The notes: generated by a model from the letters alone, not told the origin. A stretch of DNA of 54,912 nucleotides from JBBQWS01 sp038210415 (GCA_038210415.1 JBBQWS010000017.1:1-54912); one strand, 5' to 3'. Numbered from the stretch's first letter, positions 16,784 to 24,467 are shown. Numbers and translations are program-made.

Positions 16784-17623
16784 CTACTGGAGCAGCTTCA
16801 GGATGGACTGCGGCGCCGAGTTGGCCTGGGCCAGCATCGCGGTGCCGGCCTGCTGCAGGATCTGAGCCTGGGTGAACTTCGTCATCTCGGACGCCATGTC
16901 GGTGTCGCGGATCCGGGAGTTGGAGGCGCTCAGGTTCTCGATGGCCACGTTGGCGCTGTTGACCACGTGGGTGAAACGGTTCTGCAGCGCACCCAGGGTG
17001 GCCCGTGAGGACGAGACCTTCTGCAGAGCGGCGTCGATCGACGTGAGGTCGGTCGCCGTGTTGGCCGACGCGGTCAGGTCGACCGCAGCGGTGCCGAGGT
17101 CGGTCGAGTTGAACCCCTTGGTCGCGGTGCCGTTGTCGATGGTGACTGCGATCGTGTCGCCACCGGCGTAGCCGACCTGGAAGTTCTTCGCCGCGTACGT
17201 CCCGTCAAGCAGGTTGACGTTGTTGAACGTCGTCTTGCTGGCGATGCGGTCGAGCTCGCTGTTCAGCGAGGTGACCTCGGACTGCAGGTCGGCTTTTGCG
17301 TTGACGTCGAGGACGCCGCTGTTACCGGACTGGACGGTCAGGTCACGCATGCGCTGGAGGATGGACTGCGTCTCCGTCAGCGCACCTTCAGCGGTCTGGA
17401 CGACCGAGGTGCCGTCCTGGGCGTTGCGGACAGCGACGGTGAGGCCGCCGATCTGCGACTTCAGGCCCTCGCTGATGGCGAGGCCGGCGGCGTCGTCGGC
17501 AGCGCGGTTGATGCGGAACCCGGACGACAGCTTCTCGAGCGAGCTACCGACCGAGCTGTTGGACGACATCACGTTGCGGTACGCGTTGAATGCAGCAACG
17601 TTGGTGTTTACAGACAGACCCAT
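16784..17623 (-). CDS. fliC: Flagellin FliC
   Basis: This is the filament subunit. The 279-aa product has complete D0/D1 terminal domains: GLSVNTNVAAFNAYRNVMSS and KLSSGFRINRAADDAAGLAIS at the N-terminus, and SRIRDTDMASEMTKFTQAQILQQAGTAMLAQANSAPQSILKLLQ at the C-terminus. The middle is only about 60-70 residues, so the outer D2/D3 domains are essentially absent. AAGGAGGAAG gives a very strong ribosome site 5 nt before the ATG. The leader also holds a candidate CsrA hairpin and a sigma-28-type promoter. It is followed by fliD. Confidence 0.97.
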   Translation of the reverse strand: MGLSVNTNVAAFNAYRNVMSSNSSVGSSLEKLSSGFRINRAADDAAGLAISEGLKSQIGGLTVAVRNAQDGTSVVQTAEGALTETQSILQRMRDLTVQSGNSGVLDVNAKADLQSEVTSLNSELDRIASKTTFNNVNLLDGTYAAKNFQVGYAGGDTIAVTIDNGTATKGFNSTDLGTAAVDLTASANTATDLTSIDAALQKVSSSRATLGALQNRFTHVVNSANVAIENLSASNSRIRDTDMASEMTKFTQAQILQQAGTAMLAQANSAPQSILKLLQ

Positions 17624-17653
17624 GATGCTTCCTCCTTGATGGGGTCAGAACTC

Positions 17654-17671
17654 CGGCCCTTCCGTGGGCCG
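17654..17671 (-). promoter_or_regulatory. Candidate CsrA-binding hairpin in the fliC leader
   Basis: In the fliC mRNA leader, CGGCCC and GGGCCG form a perfect 6-bp stem around the hexaloop ACGGAA. A GGA in a hexaloop with A two bases before it is the known preferred CsrA/RsmA site. A second GGA-rich site is the Shine-Dalgarno sequence AAGGAGGAAG about 30 nt downstream. A csrA gene and its antagonist fliW lie about 4.5 kb away. CsrA binding is inferred. Confidence 0.5.
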
Positions 17672-17679
17672 ACACCGTC

Positions 17680-17709
17680 CTATCGGTTAGCCCCATGCTC
17701 ACCTGAGGG
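17680..17709 (-). promoter_or_regulatory. Candidate FliA/WhiG-type promoter of fliC
   Basis: On the minus strand this reads CCCTCA, 16 nt, ACCGATAG. It shares the CTCA-N16-(G/A)CCGAT arrangement with the flgB and flbD upstream regions. The predicted start would be near 17673, so the mRNA would begin just before the candidate CsrA hairpin and have a leader of about 50 nt. Confidence 0.6.
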
Positions 17710-17765
17710 ATATTCGTACGGCCGAACGGGTGATCGTGCGAGTGCTCGCGTCCTTCGAGGTCTGG

Positions 17766-18620
17766 TCAGGCAGTGGCCCGGATGCCAGGGCTCGAGCTCG
17801 GGCGGACCGCGAGGCGCGACTTGTAGTCGCTGGTCGAAGCGACTGCCGCGAAGTAGGCCGTGCGGCGGCGGTCGACGCACTGGCCGGGCCGCTCGGACTC
17901 CGGCACCTGGTCGGGGTCCAGCTGGGCGTTGATGCCGTCCTTGAGCAGGGCGAGTGCCTCCGCGCGGATCTGGGAGACCCGTGACTCGCTGACTCCCAGC
18001 TCCTCGGCGATCTCCGCCATGGGCCGCTCCTCCAGATAGTAGGCACTGACGACCCGGCGGTACCGCTCAGGGAGTGCGGTGACGGCGTCGCCGAGGTAGG
18101 CGAGGCGTTCGCGGCCGACGAGCTCCTGCTCGGGGGTGTGCGGGTTGCTTGGCAGGATCGCGTCGAGCACGTCTGGGTCCTCGAAGCCCTGGAGGCTGAG
18201 CACCGAGGCCTGCTGCACGCGGCTGGCGGCTACCTCGACCTCGCCGACCGAGATGCCGAGGAACTCGGCGACCTGGAGGTTGGTCGGCTTCTGCTTCAGC
18301 TGGACGGTGAGCTGTTCGATGGCCTCGTTGTGCTGGCGGGCCTTGGCGCGCACCGAACGGCTGGCCCAGTCGTGGCTGCGCAGCTCGTCGAGGATGGCTC
18401 CTCTGATCCGGTTCGCTGCGAACTTGCCGAACGGTACGCCGCGCTCCTCGTCGAACGATCGGGATGCGCGGACCAACGCCTCGAGGCCGGCCGACGTCAG
18501 CTCGTCCCGCGACAGGTGCGCAGGCAGACGACAGATGATCTCGTTCACCAGGTACCCGACCAGCGCGATGTTGTCGCGGACCAGAGCCTCTGACGCCGCA
18601 CCCGGCGAAGCGTTGTTCAT
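17766..18620 (-). CDS. fliA: RNA polymerase sigma factor, FliA/WhiG (sigma-28) type
   Basis: This sigma factor for flagellar genes has 284 aa from the ATG at 18620. Region 2 is clear (LVGYLVNEIICRLPAHLSRDELTSAGLEAL, FDEERGVPFGKFAANRIRGAILDELR), then region 3 (VQLKQKPTNLQVAEFLGISVGEVE), and region 4 with a helix-turn-helix (LPERYRRVVSAYYLEERPMAEIAEELGVSESRVSQIRAEAL). The last 40 residues are a low-complexity extension. The upstream ribosome site is weak, and a GTG at 18689 is a possible longer start. No FlgM anti-sigma gene was seen in the window. Confidence 0.92.
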   Translation of the reverse strand: MNNASPGAASEALVRDNIALVGYLVNEIICRLPAHLSRDELTSAGLEALVRASRSFDEERGVPFGKFAANRIRGAILDELRSHDWASRSVRAKARQHNEAIEQLTVQLKQKPTNLQVAEFLGISVGEVEVAASRVQQASVLSLQGFEDPDVLDAILPSNPHTPEQELVGRERLAYLGDAVTALPERYRRVVSAYYLEERPMAEIAEELGVSESRVSQIRAEALALLKDGINAQLDPDQVPESERPGQCVDRRRTAYFAAVASTSDYKSRLAVRPSSSPGIRATA

Positions 18621-18785
18621 GGGCCGTGTGTCGGTGCTGTGGGACGCCCGATGAAGCCACCAGGACCCGAACCACCCGCGCCGCGGCAAGGTCTAACCAA
18701 AGGTCCCGACGCATCTGGACCGAGGCACTACCGAACTGCTAGTGCGCTTGCACCAAGACCACGAAAAGTGCGGGAGTTGGTTCTT

Positions 18786-18813
18786 CTCAGATACGGCGCG
18801 GTCCGGACGAATG
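18786..18813 (+). promoter_or_regulatory. Possible degenerate sigma-28-type promoter upstream of flgN
   Basis: On the plus strand this reads CTCA, 16 nt, GACGAATG. The spacing equals that of the flgB, flbD and fliC candidates, and G-CGA of the -10 half is kept, but the CCGAT core is changed. It lies 34 nt before the flgN ATG in the fliA/flgN divergent gap. It may equally be chance. Confidence 0.3.
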
Positions 18814-18846
18814 TTGCCCTGACGAGCGGAAACCGAGGAGATCACG

Positions 18847-19329
18847 ATGAGCCTGGCAGAGGTGTCGACCATCCTCTGGCGTGAACGCGAGCTGCTGGAG
18901 CTGCTTCTGTTCAAGCTGGAGGAGGAGCAGCTGGTGCTCGCGTCCGGCCGGACCCGCTGGCTGGCCAGGGCCACCCGCGAGGTGGAGATCTTCCTGAACG
19001 AGATCCGCCAGGTGGAGCTCCTCCGGGCCGTCGAGGTCGATGCCACGGCGACGGCGATGGGCCGGGCCCCCGGCATGAGCCTGGCCAAGCTCGCGGACGC
19101 GTGCGACCAGCCGTGGCGCGACCTCTTCAACGACCACCGGGCAGCATTCCTCACGATTGCGGCCGAGATCAGCGCGATGGCCGCGGCCAACCGCGAGCTG
19201 CTCACCGCCGGTCAGCGGGCGACCCGCGAGGCGCTTCTCACCTTCGGTGAGGGCACCCCGACCTACACGCAGTCCGGCGCAGCCGAGCCGACGCAAGTGC
19301 GGAGCCGGCTCGTCGACGAGGCGATCTGA
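18847..19329 (+). CDS. flgN: Flagellar export chaperone FlgN
   Basis: FlgN is the cytoplasmic chaperone for FlgK and FlgL. The 160-aa, helix-rich product has the FlgN-type start (LAEVSTILWRERELLELLLFKLEEEQLVL) and a second long helix pair (SAMAAANRELLTAGQRATREALLTF). It follows a GAGGAG ribosome site at 18835-18840. Its stop overlaps the flgK start by 1 nt, which matches the role and the usual flgN-flgK-flgL-fliW-csrA order. Confidence 0.9.
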   Translation: MSLAEVSTILWRERELLELLLFKLEEEQLVLASGRTRWLARATREVEIFLNEIRQVELLRAVEVDATATAMGRAPGMSLAKLADACDQPWRDLFNDHRAAFLTIAAEISAMAAANRELLTAGQRATREALLTFGEGTPTYTQSGAAEPTQVRSRLVDEAI

Positions 19330-20744
19330 TGAGCACGTTCTCCGGCCTCGGTGCCGCGCTGAGCTCGCTCACCGCGCAGCAGCGCGGGCTGGACGTGACC
19401 GGTCAGAACATCGCCAACGCGAACACCGTCGGGTACAGCCGGCAGCAGGTCGTCCTCGAGTCAGTCGGCGCACCCGCCGTCCCGGCTGTGTGGTCGCCGT
19501 ACCACGGGGCCGGTGGCGGTGTGGATATCGCGGCGGTCCAACGGGTCTCGGACTTCCTGCTCCTGGGGCGGGCGCAGGCCGAGCACGGCAGCTCGGGCTA
19601 CCTGACCGGTCGCCAGGTCGCGATGGGAACCGTCGAGACCTCGTTCGGCGAGCCCAGTGACAGCGGGGTCCAGGCCTCGCTCGCCGACCTGTGGGCGTCG
19701 TTCCACGACGTGGCGAACAACCCTGGCGACACGGCCGTACGCACCGTCGCGCTCGCGTCCGCCCAGACCGTCGTCGACGGCCTCCACTCGGCGGCCAGCG
19801 GGCTGTCGGCGCAGTGGACCGCCAACCGGGCCCAGGTCGACACGACCGTGCGATCAGTCAACGACACTGCTGCGGCCGTGGCCGCGCTCAACGTCACGAT
19901 CATGCGCAACACGCAGGCGGGCCTGCCCGTCAACGAGCTCCTCGACCACCGTGACCAGCTGGTCCTCTCGCTCTCGGACTCGGTCGGCGCGACGGCCAAG
20001 GCCGGTGCCGACGGCGCGGTCGACGTGTTCGTCGGAGGCACCGCGATCGTGAGCGGCGCGACGGCCCGCTCCCTGGCGGTTTCCGGCGGGAGCAACCTGG
20101 CCAACGCGGCCATCGACCCCATCACGCTGACGTGGAACGGGGCCACCTACCCGGCGTCGGTGACCTCGGGCCAGCTCGCGTCGGTCGTCGAGACAGCGAA
20201 CGTCATCGTCCCCTCCTACCTCGCCAAGCTCGACACCGTGGCCGCCGCGCTCGCCAGCAAGGCGAACGCTGTGCAGGCCGCTGGCTATGACCAGGCCGGT
20301 GCTGCGGGTGGACCCATGTTCGCGGGTGCGACGGCGGCCTCGCTCACGCTGGCGATCAGCGACCCCACCAAGCTTGCCGCGTCGGCGGTCGCCCCGACCA
20401 CCGACCCCGTCACCGGCCTGCCCGTTCCCAACCTCGACGGCTCCAATGCCGACGCCATGGCCTCACTCGCGACCGACCCCGCCGGGCCGGATGCGCTCTA
20501 CCGGTCGGTCGTGTCGGCCCTCGGCGCCGACTCGGCGTCGACCACCCAGCGAGCCAGCGTCCAGAAGCTGACCACGACCTCTGTCGACTCGGCGCGAAAC
20601 GCACAGTCGTCGGTCAACCTCGATGAGGAGATGGTCAACCTCATGACGTACCAGCACGCCTACGAAGGCGCTTCACGCGTCATCAACACCGTGGACTCGA
20701 TGCTCGACACGTTGATCAACCGCACCGGATTGGTCGGGAGGTAA
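19329..20744 (+). CDS. flgK: Flagellar hook-associated protein 1 FlgK
   Basis: FlgK is the first junction protein between hook and filament. The 471-aa product has the N-terminal rod/hook motif (LGAALSSLTAQQRGLDVTGQNIANANTVGYSRQQVVLE) and the C-terminal FlgK tail (SVNLDEEMVNLMTYQHAYEGASRVINTVDSMLDTLINRTGLVGR). A long helical and beta-rich middle lies between. It is translationally coupled to flgN and followed 3 nt later by flgL. Confidence 0.96.
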   Translation: MSTFSGLGAALSSLTAQQRGLDVTGQNIANANTVGYSRQQVVLESVGAPAVPAVWSPYHGAGGGVDIAAVQRVSDFLLLGRAQAEHGSSGYLTGRQVAMGTVETSFGEPSDSGVQASLADLWASFHDVANNPGDTAVRTVALASAQTVVDGLHSAASGLSAQWTANRAQVDTTVRSVNDTAAAVAALNVTIMRNTQAGLPVNELLDHRDQLVLSLSDSVGATAKAGADGAVDVFVGGTAIVSGATARSLAVSGGSNLANAAIDPITLTWNGATYPASVTSGQLASVVETANVIVPSYLAKLDTVAAALASKANAVQAAGYDQAGAAGGPMFAGATAASLTLAISDPTKLAASAVAPTTDPVTGLPVPNLDGSNADAMASLATDPAGPDALYRSVVSALGADSASTTQRASVQKLTTTSVDSARNAQSSVNLDEEMVNLMTYQHAYEGASRVINTVDSMLDTLINRTGLVGR

Positions 20745-20747
20745 GCC

Positions 20748-21638
20748 ATGTACGGCATCTACCGCACCACCCAACGATCCCTGGCCGACCAGGTCACGTT
20801 GGGTCTGCAGACGAACCTCGACCGCCTGGGCACCCTGCAGGCGGAGATCTCGAGCGGGCGCCGGATCACCAAGCCGTCGGACGACCCCGCGGGCGTCGAC
20901 ACCGCGATGCTGCTGCGCTCGCAGTCCAGGTCGGCTGTGCAGGCAAGCCGCAACGCGGCGGACGGGGTGGCCTGGCTCGGCGCGACCGACTCGGCGCTCA
21001 GCGGGATGATGAGCTCGCTGCAGCACGCGCGAGACCTCACGGTCCAGGGCAGCTCGACCGGCAGCAACGATGCCAACTCGCTGAGCGCCATCGCCGGCGA
21101 GATCGACCAGATCCGCACCAGCCTGATCGGCGACGCAAACACGACGTACCTCGGGCGCCCGGTGTTCGGCGGCACGACCGCCGGCGGGCAGGCGTACGAC
21201 TCCACCGGGACCTACGTCGGTGACACCGGCTCCGTTAAGCGCTCGGTCGGTGACGGCGTGCAGATCCGGGTGGACACCGGCGGGCCGCAGGCCTTCGGCA
21301 GCGGGGCGTCCGGAGTCTTCGGAGTACTCGCGACGATCTCGGCCGACCTCAAGTCCAACCCGTCTGCGCTCGCCGTGGACCTGAACAACCTCGACGCCGC
21401 GATGAAGGTGGTCAGCGCCGCCCAGTCCGACGTGGGGGCCAGGTACAAGCGAGTCGACGCCGCGCAGACGAAGGCCAGCAACCTCGTACTCACCCTCAAG
21501 GGCCAGCTGGGCGACGTGGAGAACGTCGACCTGCCCAAGGCCATCGTCGACCTGCAGCTCGCGCAGAACGCCTACCAGGCCGCCCTTGGTGCCTCCGCCA
21601 AGGTCATCACCACATCGCTGATGGACTTCCTCAAGTGA
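20748..21638 (+). CDS. flgL: Flagellar hook-associated protein 3 FlgL
   Basis: FlgL is the second junction protein, adjoining flagellin. The 296-aa product shows flagellin-like ends: TQRSLADQVTLGLQTNLDRLGTLQAEISSGRRITKPSDDPAG at the N-terminus and ENVDLPKAIVDLQLAQNAYQAALGASAKVITTSLMDFLK at the C-terminus. GGTAAGCC lies just before the ATG. It is 3 nt after flgK and before fliW. Confidence 0.95.
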   Translation: MYGIYRTTQRSLADQVTLGLQTNLDRLGTLQAEISSGRRITKPSDDPAGVDTAMLLRSQSRSAVQASRNAADGVAWLGATDSALSGMMSSLQHARDLTVQGSSTGSNDANSLSAIAGEIDQIRTSLIGDANTTYLGRPVFGGTTAGGQAYDSTGTYVGDTGSVKRSVGDGVQIRVDTGGPQAFGSGASGVFGVLATISADLKSNPSALAVDLNNLDAAMKVVSAAQSDVGARYKRVDAAQTKASNLVLTLKGQLGDVENVDLPKAIVDLQLAQNAYQAALGASAKVITTSLMDFLK

Positions 21639-21667
21639 CCGCGTCCACCCTCACCGAAGGAGCTGCC

Positions 21668-22066
21668 GTGCCGACAACGACGACGGTGCTACCCACGCTG
21701 CACTTCCCGAGCGGCATCCCCGGCTTCCCCGGGCGGCACGAGTTCATGCTCGAGGGCCTGGATCCGCTAGGCGCCCTGTTCGACCTGCACTGCCAGGACG
21801 ACCCGTCGATCCGGTTGCTCCTCGTTCCGCCGGGCGTCTTCTTCCCCGAGTACCTGCCCGAGCTCGACCAGGCCTCGATCGACCTACTCGGCCTCGTCGA
21901 CGGTGACGAAGCTCAGATCCTGGTCGTCCTCACCACAGGTGCCACCGCCGCCGCTGCCACGGCTAACCTGTTGGCACCGATCGTTGTGAACATCCGTACG
22001 GGTGACGCGGCTCAGGTGATTCTTTCGGGTTCCGGCCTGCCGATCAGGGCGCCGATCGCCTGCTGA
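21668..22066 (+). CDS. fliW: Flagellar assembly factor FliW
   Basis: FliW binds flagellin and also sequesters CsrA, so that flagellin translation follows export. The 132-aa product has the family pattern LHFPSGIPGFPGRHEFMLEGL near the start and DGDEAQILVVLTTG, then APIVVNIRTGDAAQVIL. The GTG at 21668 is preferred over one at 21635 that overlaps flgL, because GAAGGAG at 21656-21662 stands 5 nt before it. csrA follows 52 nt downstream. Confidence 0.93.
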   Translation: MPTTTTVLPTLHFPSGIPGFPGRHEFMLEGLDPLGALFDLHCQDDPSIRLLLVPPGVFFPEYLPELDQASIDLLGLVDGDEAQILVVLTTGATAAAATANLLAPIVVNIRTGDAAQVILSGSGLPIRAPIAC

Positions 22067-22072
22067 CCTATC

Positions 22073-22103
22073 CTGGGCCGGGCATGCCTCCCGGGAGGCC
22101 CAG
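22073..22103 (+). promoter_or_regulatory. Hairpin between fliW and csrA
   Basis: CTGGGCC and GGCCCAG form a perfect 7-bp stem around a 17-nt loop that itself contains CCTCCCGGGAGG. It ends 15 nt before the csrA GTG. It could be an attenuator or a structure affecting csrA translation. The loop has GGGA, so CsrA feedback is possible but unproven. Confidence 0.35.
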
Positions 22104-22118
22104 ACGAAGGGAACTGAC

Positions 22119-22436
22119 GTGCTGGTCCTCAGCAGGCACGCGGGCGAGAGCGTCGTGATCGCCAACGACATCGTCGTCACGATCCTCGAGGTGCGCGGCG
22201 ACGTCGTGCGGGTCGGCATCGAAGCCCCCCGCCACATCCAGGTCCACCGTGAAGAGGTGCACCGCGAGCTCCAGGCCGCGAACCAGGCTGCTGCCGCGAG
22301 TGCCAGTCCCGAGGCGATCTCCGGTCTGGCGGCAATCCTCGCCGGGGCCGAAGCCGGGGCCGAAGCCGAGGCGGCAGGCGGCGCCGCGGTCCTTCCGGTC
22401 GAGCCTGAGGCCGGCCCCTCCGGCGACGCCCACTGA
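22119..22436 (+). CDS. csrA: Carbon storage regulator CsrA with C-terminal extension
   Basis: CsrA is the RNA-binding dimer that blocks ribosome access, here most likely on fliC mRNA. Residues 1-55 are a full CsrA (MLVLSRHAGESVVIANDIVV, IEAPRHIQVHREEVHREL) with the RNA-contacting Leu4, Arg6 and Arg44 present. About 45 further residues rich in Ala, Glu and Gly follow, making 105 aa against the usual 60-75. The start is GTG, with GAAGGGAA 5 nt upstream. The stop ends 2 nt before tesB. Confidence 0.93.
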   Translation: MLVLSRHAGESVVIANDIVVTILEVRGDVVRVGIEAPRHIQVHREEVHRELQAANQAAAASASPEAISGLAAILAGAEAGAEAEAAGGAAVLPVEPEAGPSGDAH

Positions 22437-22438
22437 CC

Positions 22439-23308
22439 GTGCCCAGCCCGGACGCCACACCGCTCGAGCTGCTCGTCGACCTGCTCGACCTTGAGCGCAT
22501 AGAGACGGACATCTTCCGCGGCAGGCAGCCGTCGGAGTCGATGCAGCGGGTCTTCGGCGGGCAGGTCGCCGGGCAGGCGCTGGTGGCAGCAGGACGTACC
22601 GTCCCCGAAGACCGTTCGGTGCACTCGCTGCACGCGTACTTCCTGCGGCCGGGTGACCCGTCGGTCCCCATCGTCTATCAGGTCGATCGGATCCGGGACG
22701 GCCGCAGCTTCACCACCCGACGTGTCGTCGCGATCCAGCACGGCCGCCCGATCTTCAACATGTCTGCGTCGTTCCAGATCGACGAGGTCGGGTTCGAGCA
22801 TGAGGTCCCGATGCCGTCGGTGCCCCGCCCGGAGGGTCTGGCGTCGATGCCCGAGCTGATGGCCCCGTACGCCGACGAGCTCGACGGCTGGTACACCCGG
22901 CCCCGTCCCATCGACGTCCGCTACGTCGATGACCCCCCTCGGATCGCTCGTGACGCAGGCTCCCGAGAGCCGTTCTCCCGGGTGTGGATGCGCGCCGACG
23001 GCCAGCTCCCGGACGACCCGCTGCTGCACGTGTGCGCTGTCGTCTTTGCCTCGGACATGACCCTGCTCGACCCGACCCTGCTGGTGCACGGGTTGTCCTG
23101 GGGATCCGGCGGAGGCATGTTCGTCGCGAGCCTCGACCACGCCATGTGGTTCCACCGGCGGTTCCGGGCCGACGAGTGGTTCCTGTACGACCAGCAGTCG
23201 CCGTGGACCGGAGGCGCCCGCGGGCTCGCGCAGGGGTCGATCTTCACCGGCGACGGCCACCTGGCCGTGAGCGTCGTGCAAGAGGGTCTGCTGAGAGTGC
23301 GGCCGTAG
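22439..23308 (+). CDS. tesB: Acyl-CoA thioesterase II (TesB)
   Basis: TesB hydrolyses acyl-CoA to free acid and CoA. The 289-aa product has the double hot-dog layout: SESMQRVFGGQVAGQALVAAGRTV and SVHSLHAYFLRPGD in the first half; FSRVWMRADGQLPDDPLLHVCAVVFASDMTLLD, then SLDHAMWFHRRFRADEWFLYDQQSP in the second. Length and both halves match full-length TesB. It starts with GTG 2 nt after the csrA stop, so it could be read from the flagellar transcript, though no functional link is evident. Confidence 0.92.
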   Translation: MPSPDATPLELLVDLLDLERIETDIFRGRQPSESMQRVFGGQVAGQALVAAGRTVPEDRSVHSLHAYFLRPGDPSVPIVYQVDRIRDGRSFTTRRVVAIQHGRPIFNMSASFQIDEVGFEHEVPMPSVPRPEGLASMPELMAPYADELDGWYTRPRPIDVRYVDDPPRIARDAGSREPFSRVWMRADGQLPDDPLLHVCAVVFASDMTLLDPTLLVHGLSWGSGGGMFVASLDHAMWFHRRFRADEWFLYDQQSPWTGGARGLAQGSIFTGDGHLAVSVVQEGLLRVRP

Positions 23309-23317
23309 GAGGGCGCG

Positions 23318-24205
23318 TTGACTGACCCGCACACCGCGACAGTGTCCGTGTCCGGCCGCACCTTGCGCGTGACCAACCTCGACAAGGTGCTGTATCCGGC
23401 CGCAGGCACCACCAAGGCCGACGTCATGGGCTACTACGCGGCCGTGGCGCCGGTGTTGTTGCGGCAGCTCGCGCGCCGTCCGGTCACGCGCAAGCGCTGG
23501 CCCAACGGCGTCGACGGGCCGGTGTTCTTCGAGAAGAACGCACCCGCCGGCCGGCCGGACTGGATCGAGACGGTCACCTTGCGGCACAGCGGCCGCGGCC
23601 GCGATGCGCACGACGTGTCGTACGTCATGGCCGCCGACGAAGCGACCCTGGTCTGGTTCGCCCAGGTCGCGGCGCTGGAGCTGCACACCCCTCAGTGGCG
23701 GGTGGATGCGGCGGGGGAGCGGCTGCCGCCCGACCGGCTGGTCATCGATCTCGACCCCGGTGCACCGGCCGGGTTGACCGAGTGCGCCGAGGTCGCGGTC
23801 GCCGCGCGTGAGCTGCTGGCCGGTCAGGGGCTGGTGGCGTCCGCGGTGCTGTCGGGCAGCAAGGGGATCCACCTCTACGCCGATCTCTCGACGGAGCCCG
23901 CGAGCGGGACCGAACCCGTGGAGCGGGCGCGAGCCCTGGCCGAGGCGCTCGCCGATTGGTTGCCCCGCCTCGCGATCACCTCGATGGCCCGCGCGGCTCG
24001 ACCCGGTCGGGTCTTCGTCGACTGGAGCCAGAACAACCCGGCGAAGACCACGATCACCCCGTACTCCCTGCGCGGCCGTGACCGACCGACCGTCGCGACG
24101 CCGGTGACCTGGGGCGAGGTTGCCGGCCCGGGGCTCCGGCAGTACGAGTACCCCGAGGCGCTCGAACGGCTCGCCGACCTCGGCGACCTCCTCCCCGCCC
24201 CCTAA
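23318..24205 (+). CDS. Stand-alone LigD-type DNA primase-polymerase domain protein
   Basis: This is an archaeo-eukaryotic primase superfamily polymerase of the LigD PolDom type, which adds ribo/deoxynucleotides at DNA breaks. The 295-aa product has NLDKVLYPAAGTTKADVMGYY, RPVTRKRWPNGVDGPVFFEKNAP, the metal-binding pair in VIDLDPG (Asp144, Asp146), SGSKGIHLY (180-188) and the third acid in RVFVDWSQN (Asp235). There is no ligase or phosphoesterase domain in it or next to it. The start is TTG, with GGAGGGC before it. It is convergent with etfA across a large inverted repeat. Confidence 0.9.
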   Translation: MTDPHTATVSVSGRTLRVTNLDKVLYPAAGTTKADVMGYYAAVAPVLLRQLARRPVTRKRWPNGVDGPVFFEKNAPAGRPDWIETVTLRHSGRGRDAHDVSYVMAADEATLVWFAQVAALELHTPQWRVDAAGERLPPDRLVIDLDPGAPAGLTECAEVAVAARELLAGQGLVASAVLSGSKGIHLYADLSTEPASGTEPVERARALAEALADWLPRLAITSMARAARPGRVFVDWSQNNPAKTTITPYSLRGRDRPTVATPVTWGEVAGPGLRQYEYPEALERLADLGDLLPAP

Positions 24206-24213
24206 CCCCCTCC

Positions 24214-24467
24214 CCCCTTTCCGCCACAAGGGTCCCCTCATGCCGCTAGATCGAGGTCTCGCCGCACTCACGAACAGAGTTGCTCGATGTGTCCGGGAGT
24301 TCGACCACCGCCTGGCTTCACCCCGGGCGACGGGGTGCCGGACGTCGTGCTCGGCGTCCGAGGTGGTCCGACGGCACCGTCGCCGGGGGTGAAGCCAGTT
24401 CTAGCGCTTCGTGCCTGTCAGAAGACCTCGCTCTAGCGGCATGAGGGGACCCTTGTGGCGAAAGGGG
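24214..24467. repeat. 254-bp nested inverted repeat between convergent genes
   Basis: The outer arms, 24214-24259 and 24423-24467, are reverse complements over about 45 nt with one mismatch and one single-base bulge. Inside them, arms 24312-24340 and 24372-24397 form a second inverted repeat with small bulges, closing on a roughly 30-nt centre that can pair further. The two arm pairs are joined by unequal unpaired stretches (52 and 25 nt). It fills the whole gap between the LigD-type gene and etfA, which face each other. It could be a bidirectional terminator, a non-autonomous mobile element or a structured RNA; no open reading frame is supported in it. Confidence 0.9.

Noticed and set aside
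21884..24271. A 795-aa minus-strand frame antisense to fliW, csrA, tesB and the LigD-type gene
   Set aside because: It is a GC-rich shadow: Arg/Gly/Asp-rich, no domain or ribosome site, and exactly opposite four well-supported genes. The same applies to the 618-aa frame opposite the second ABC gene (31171-33027) and the long plus-strand frames opposite fliM to fliF.
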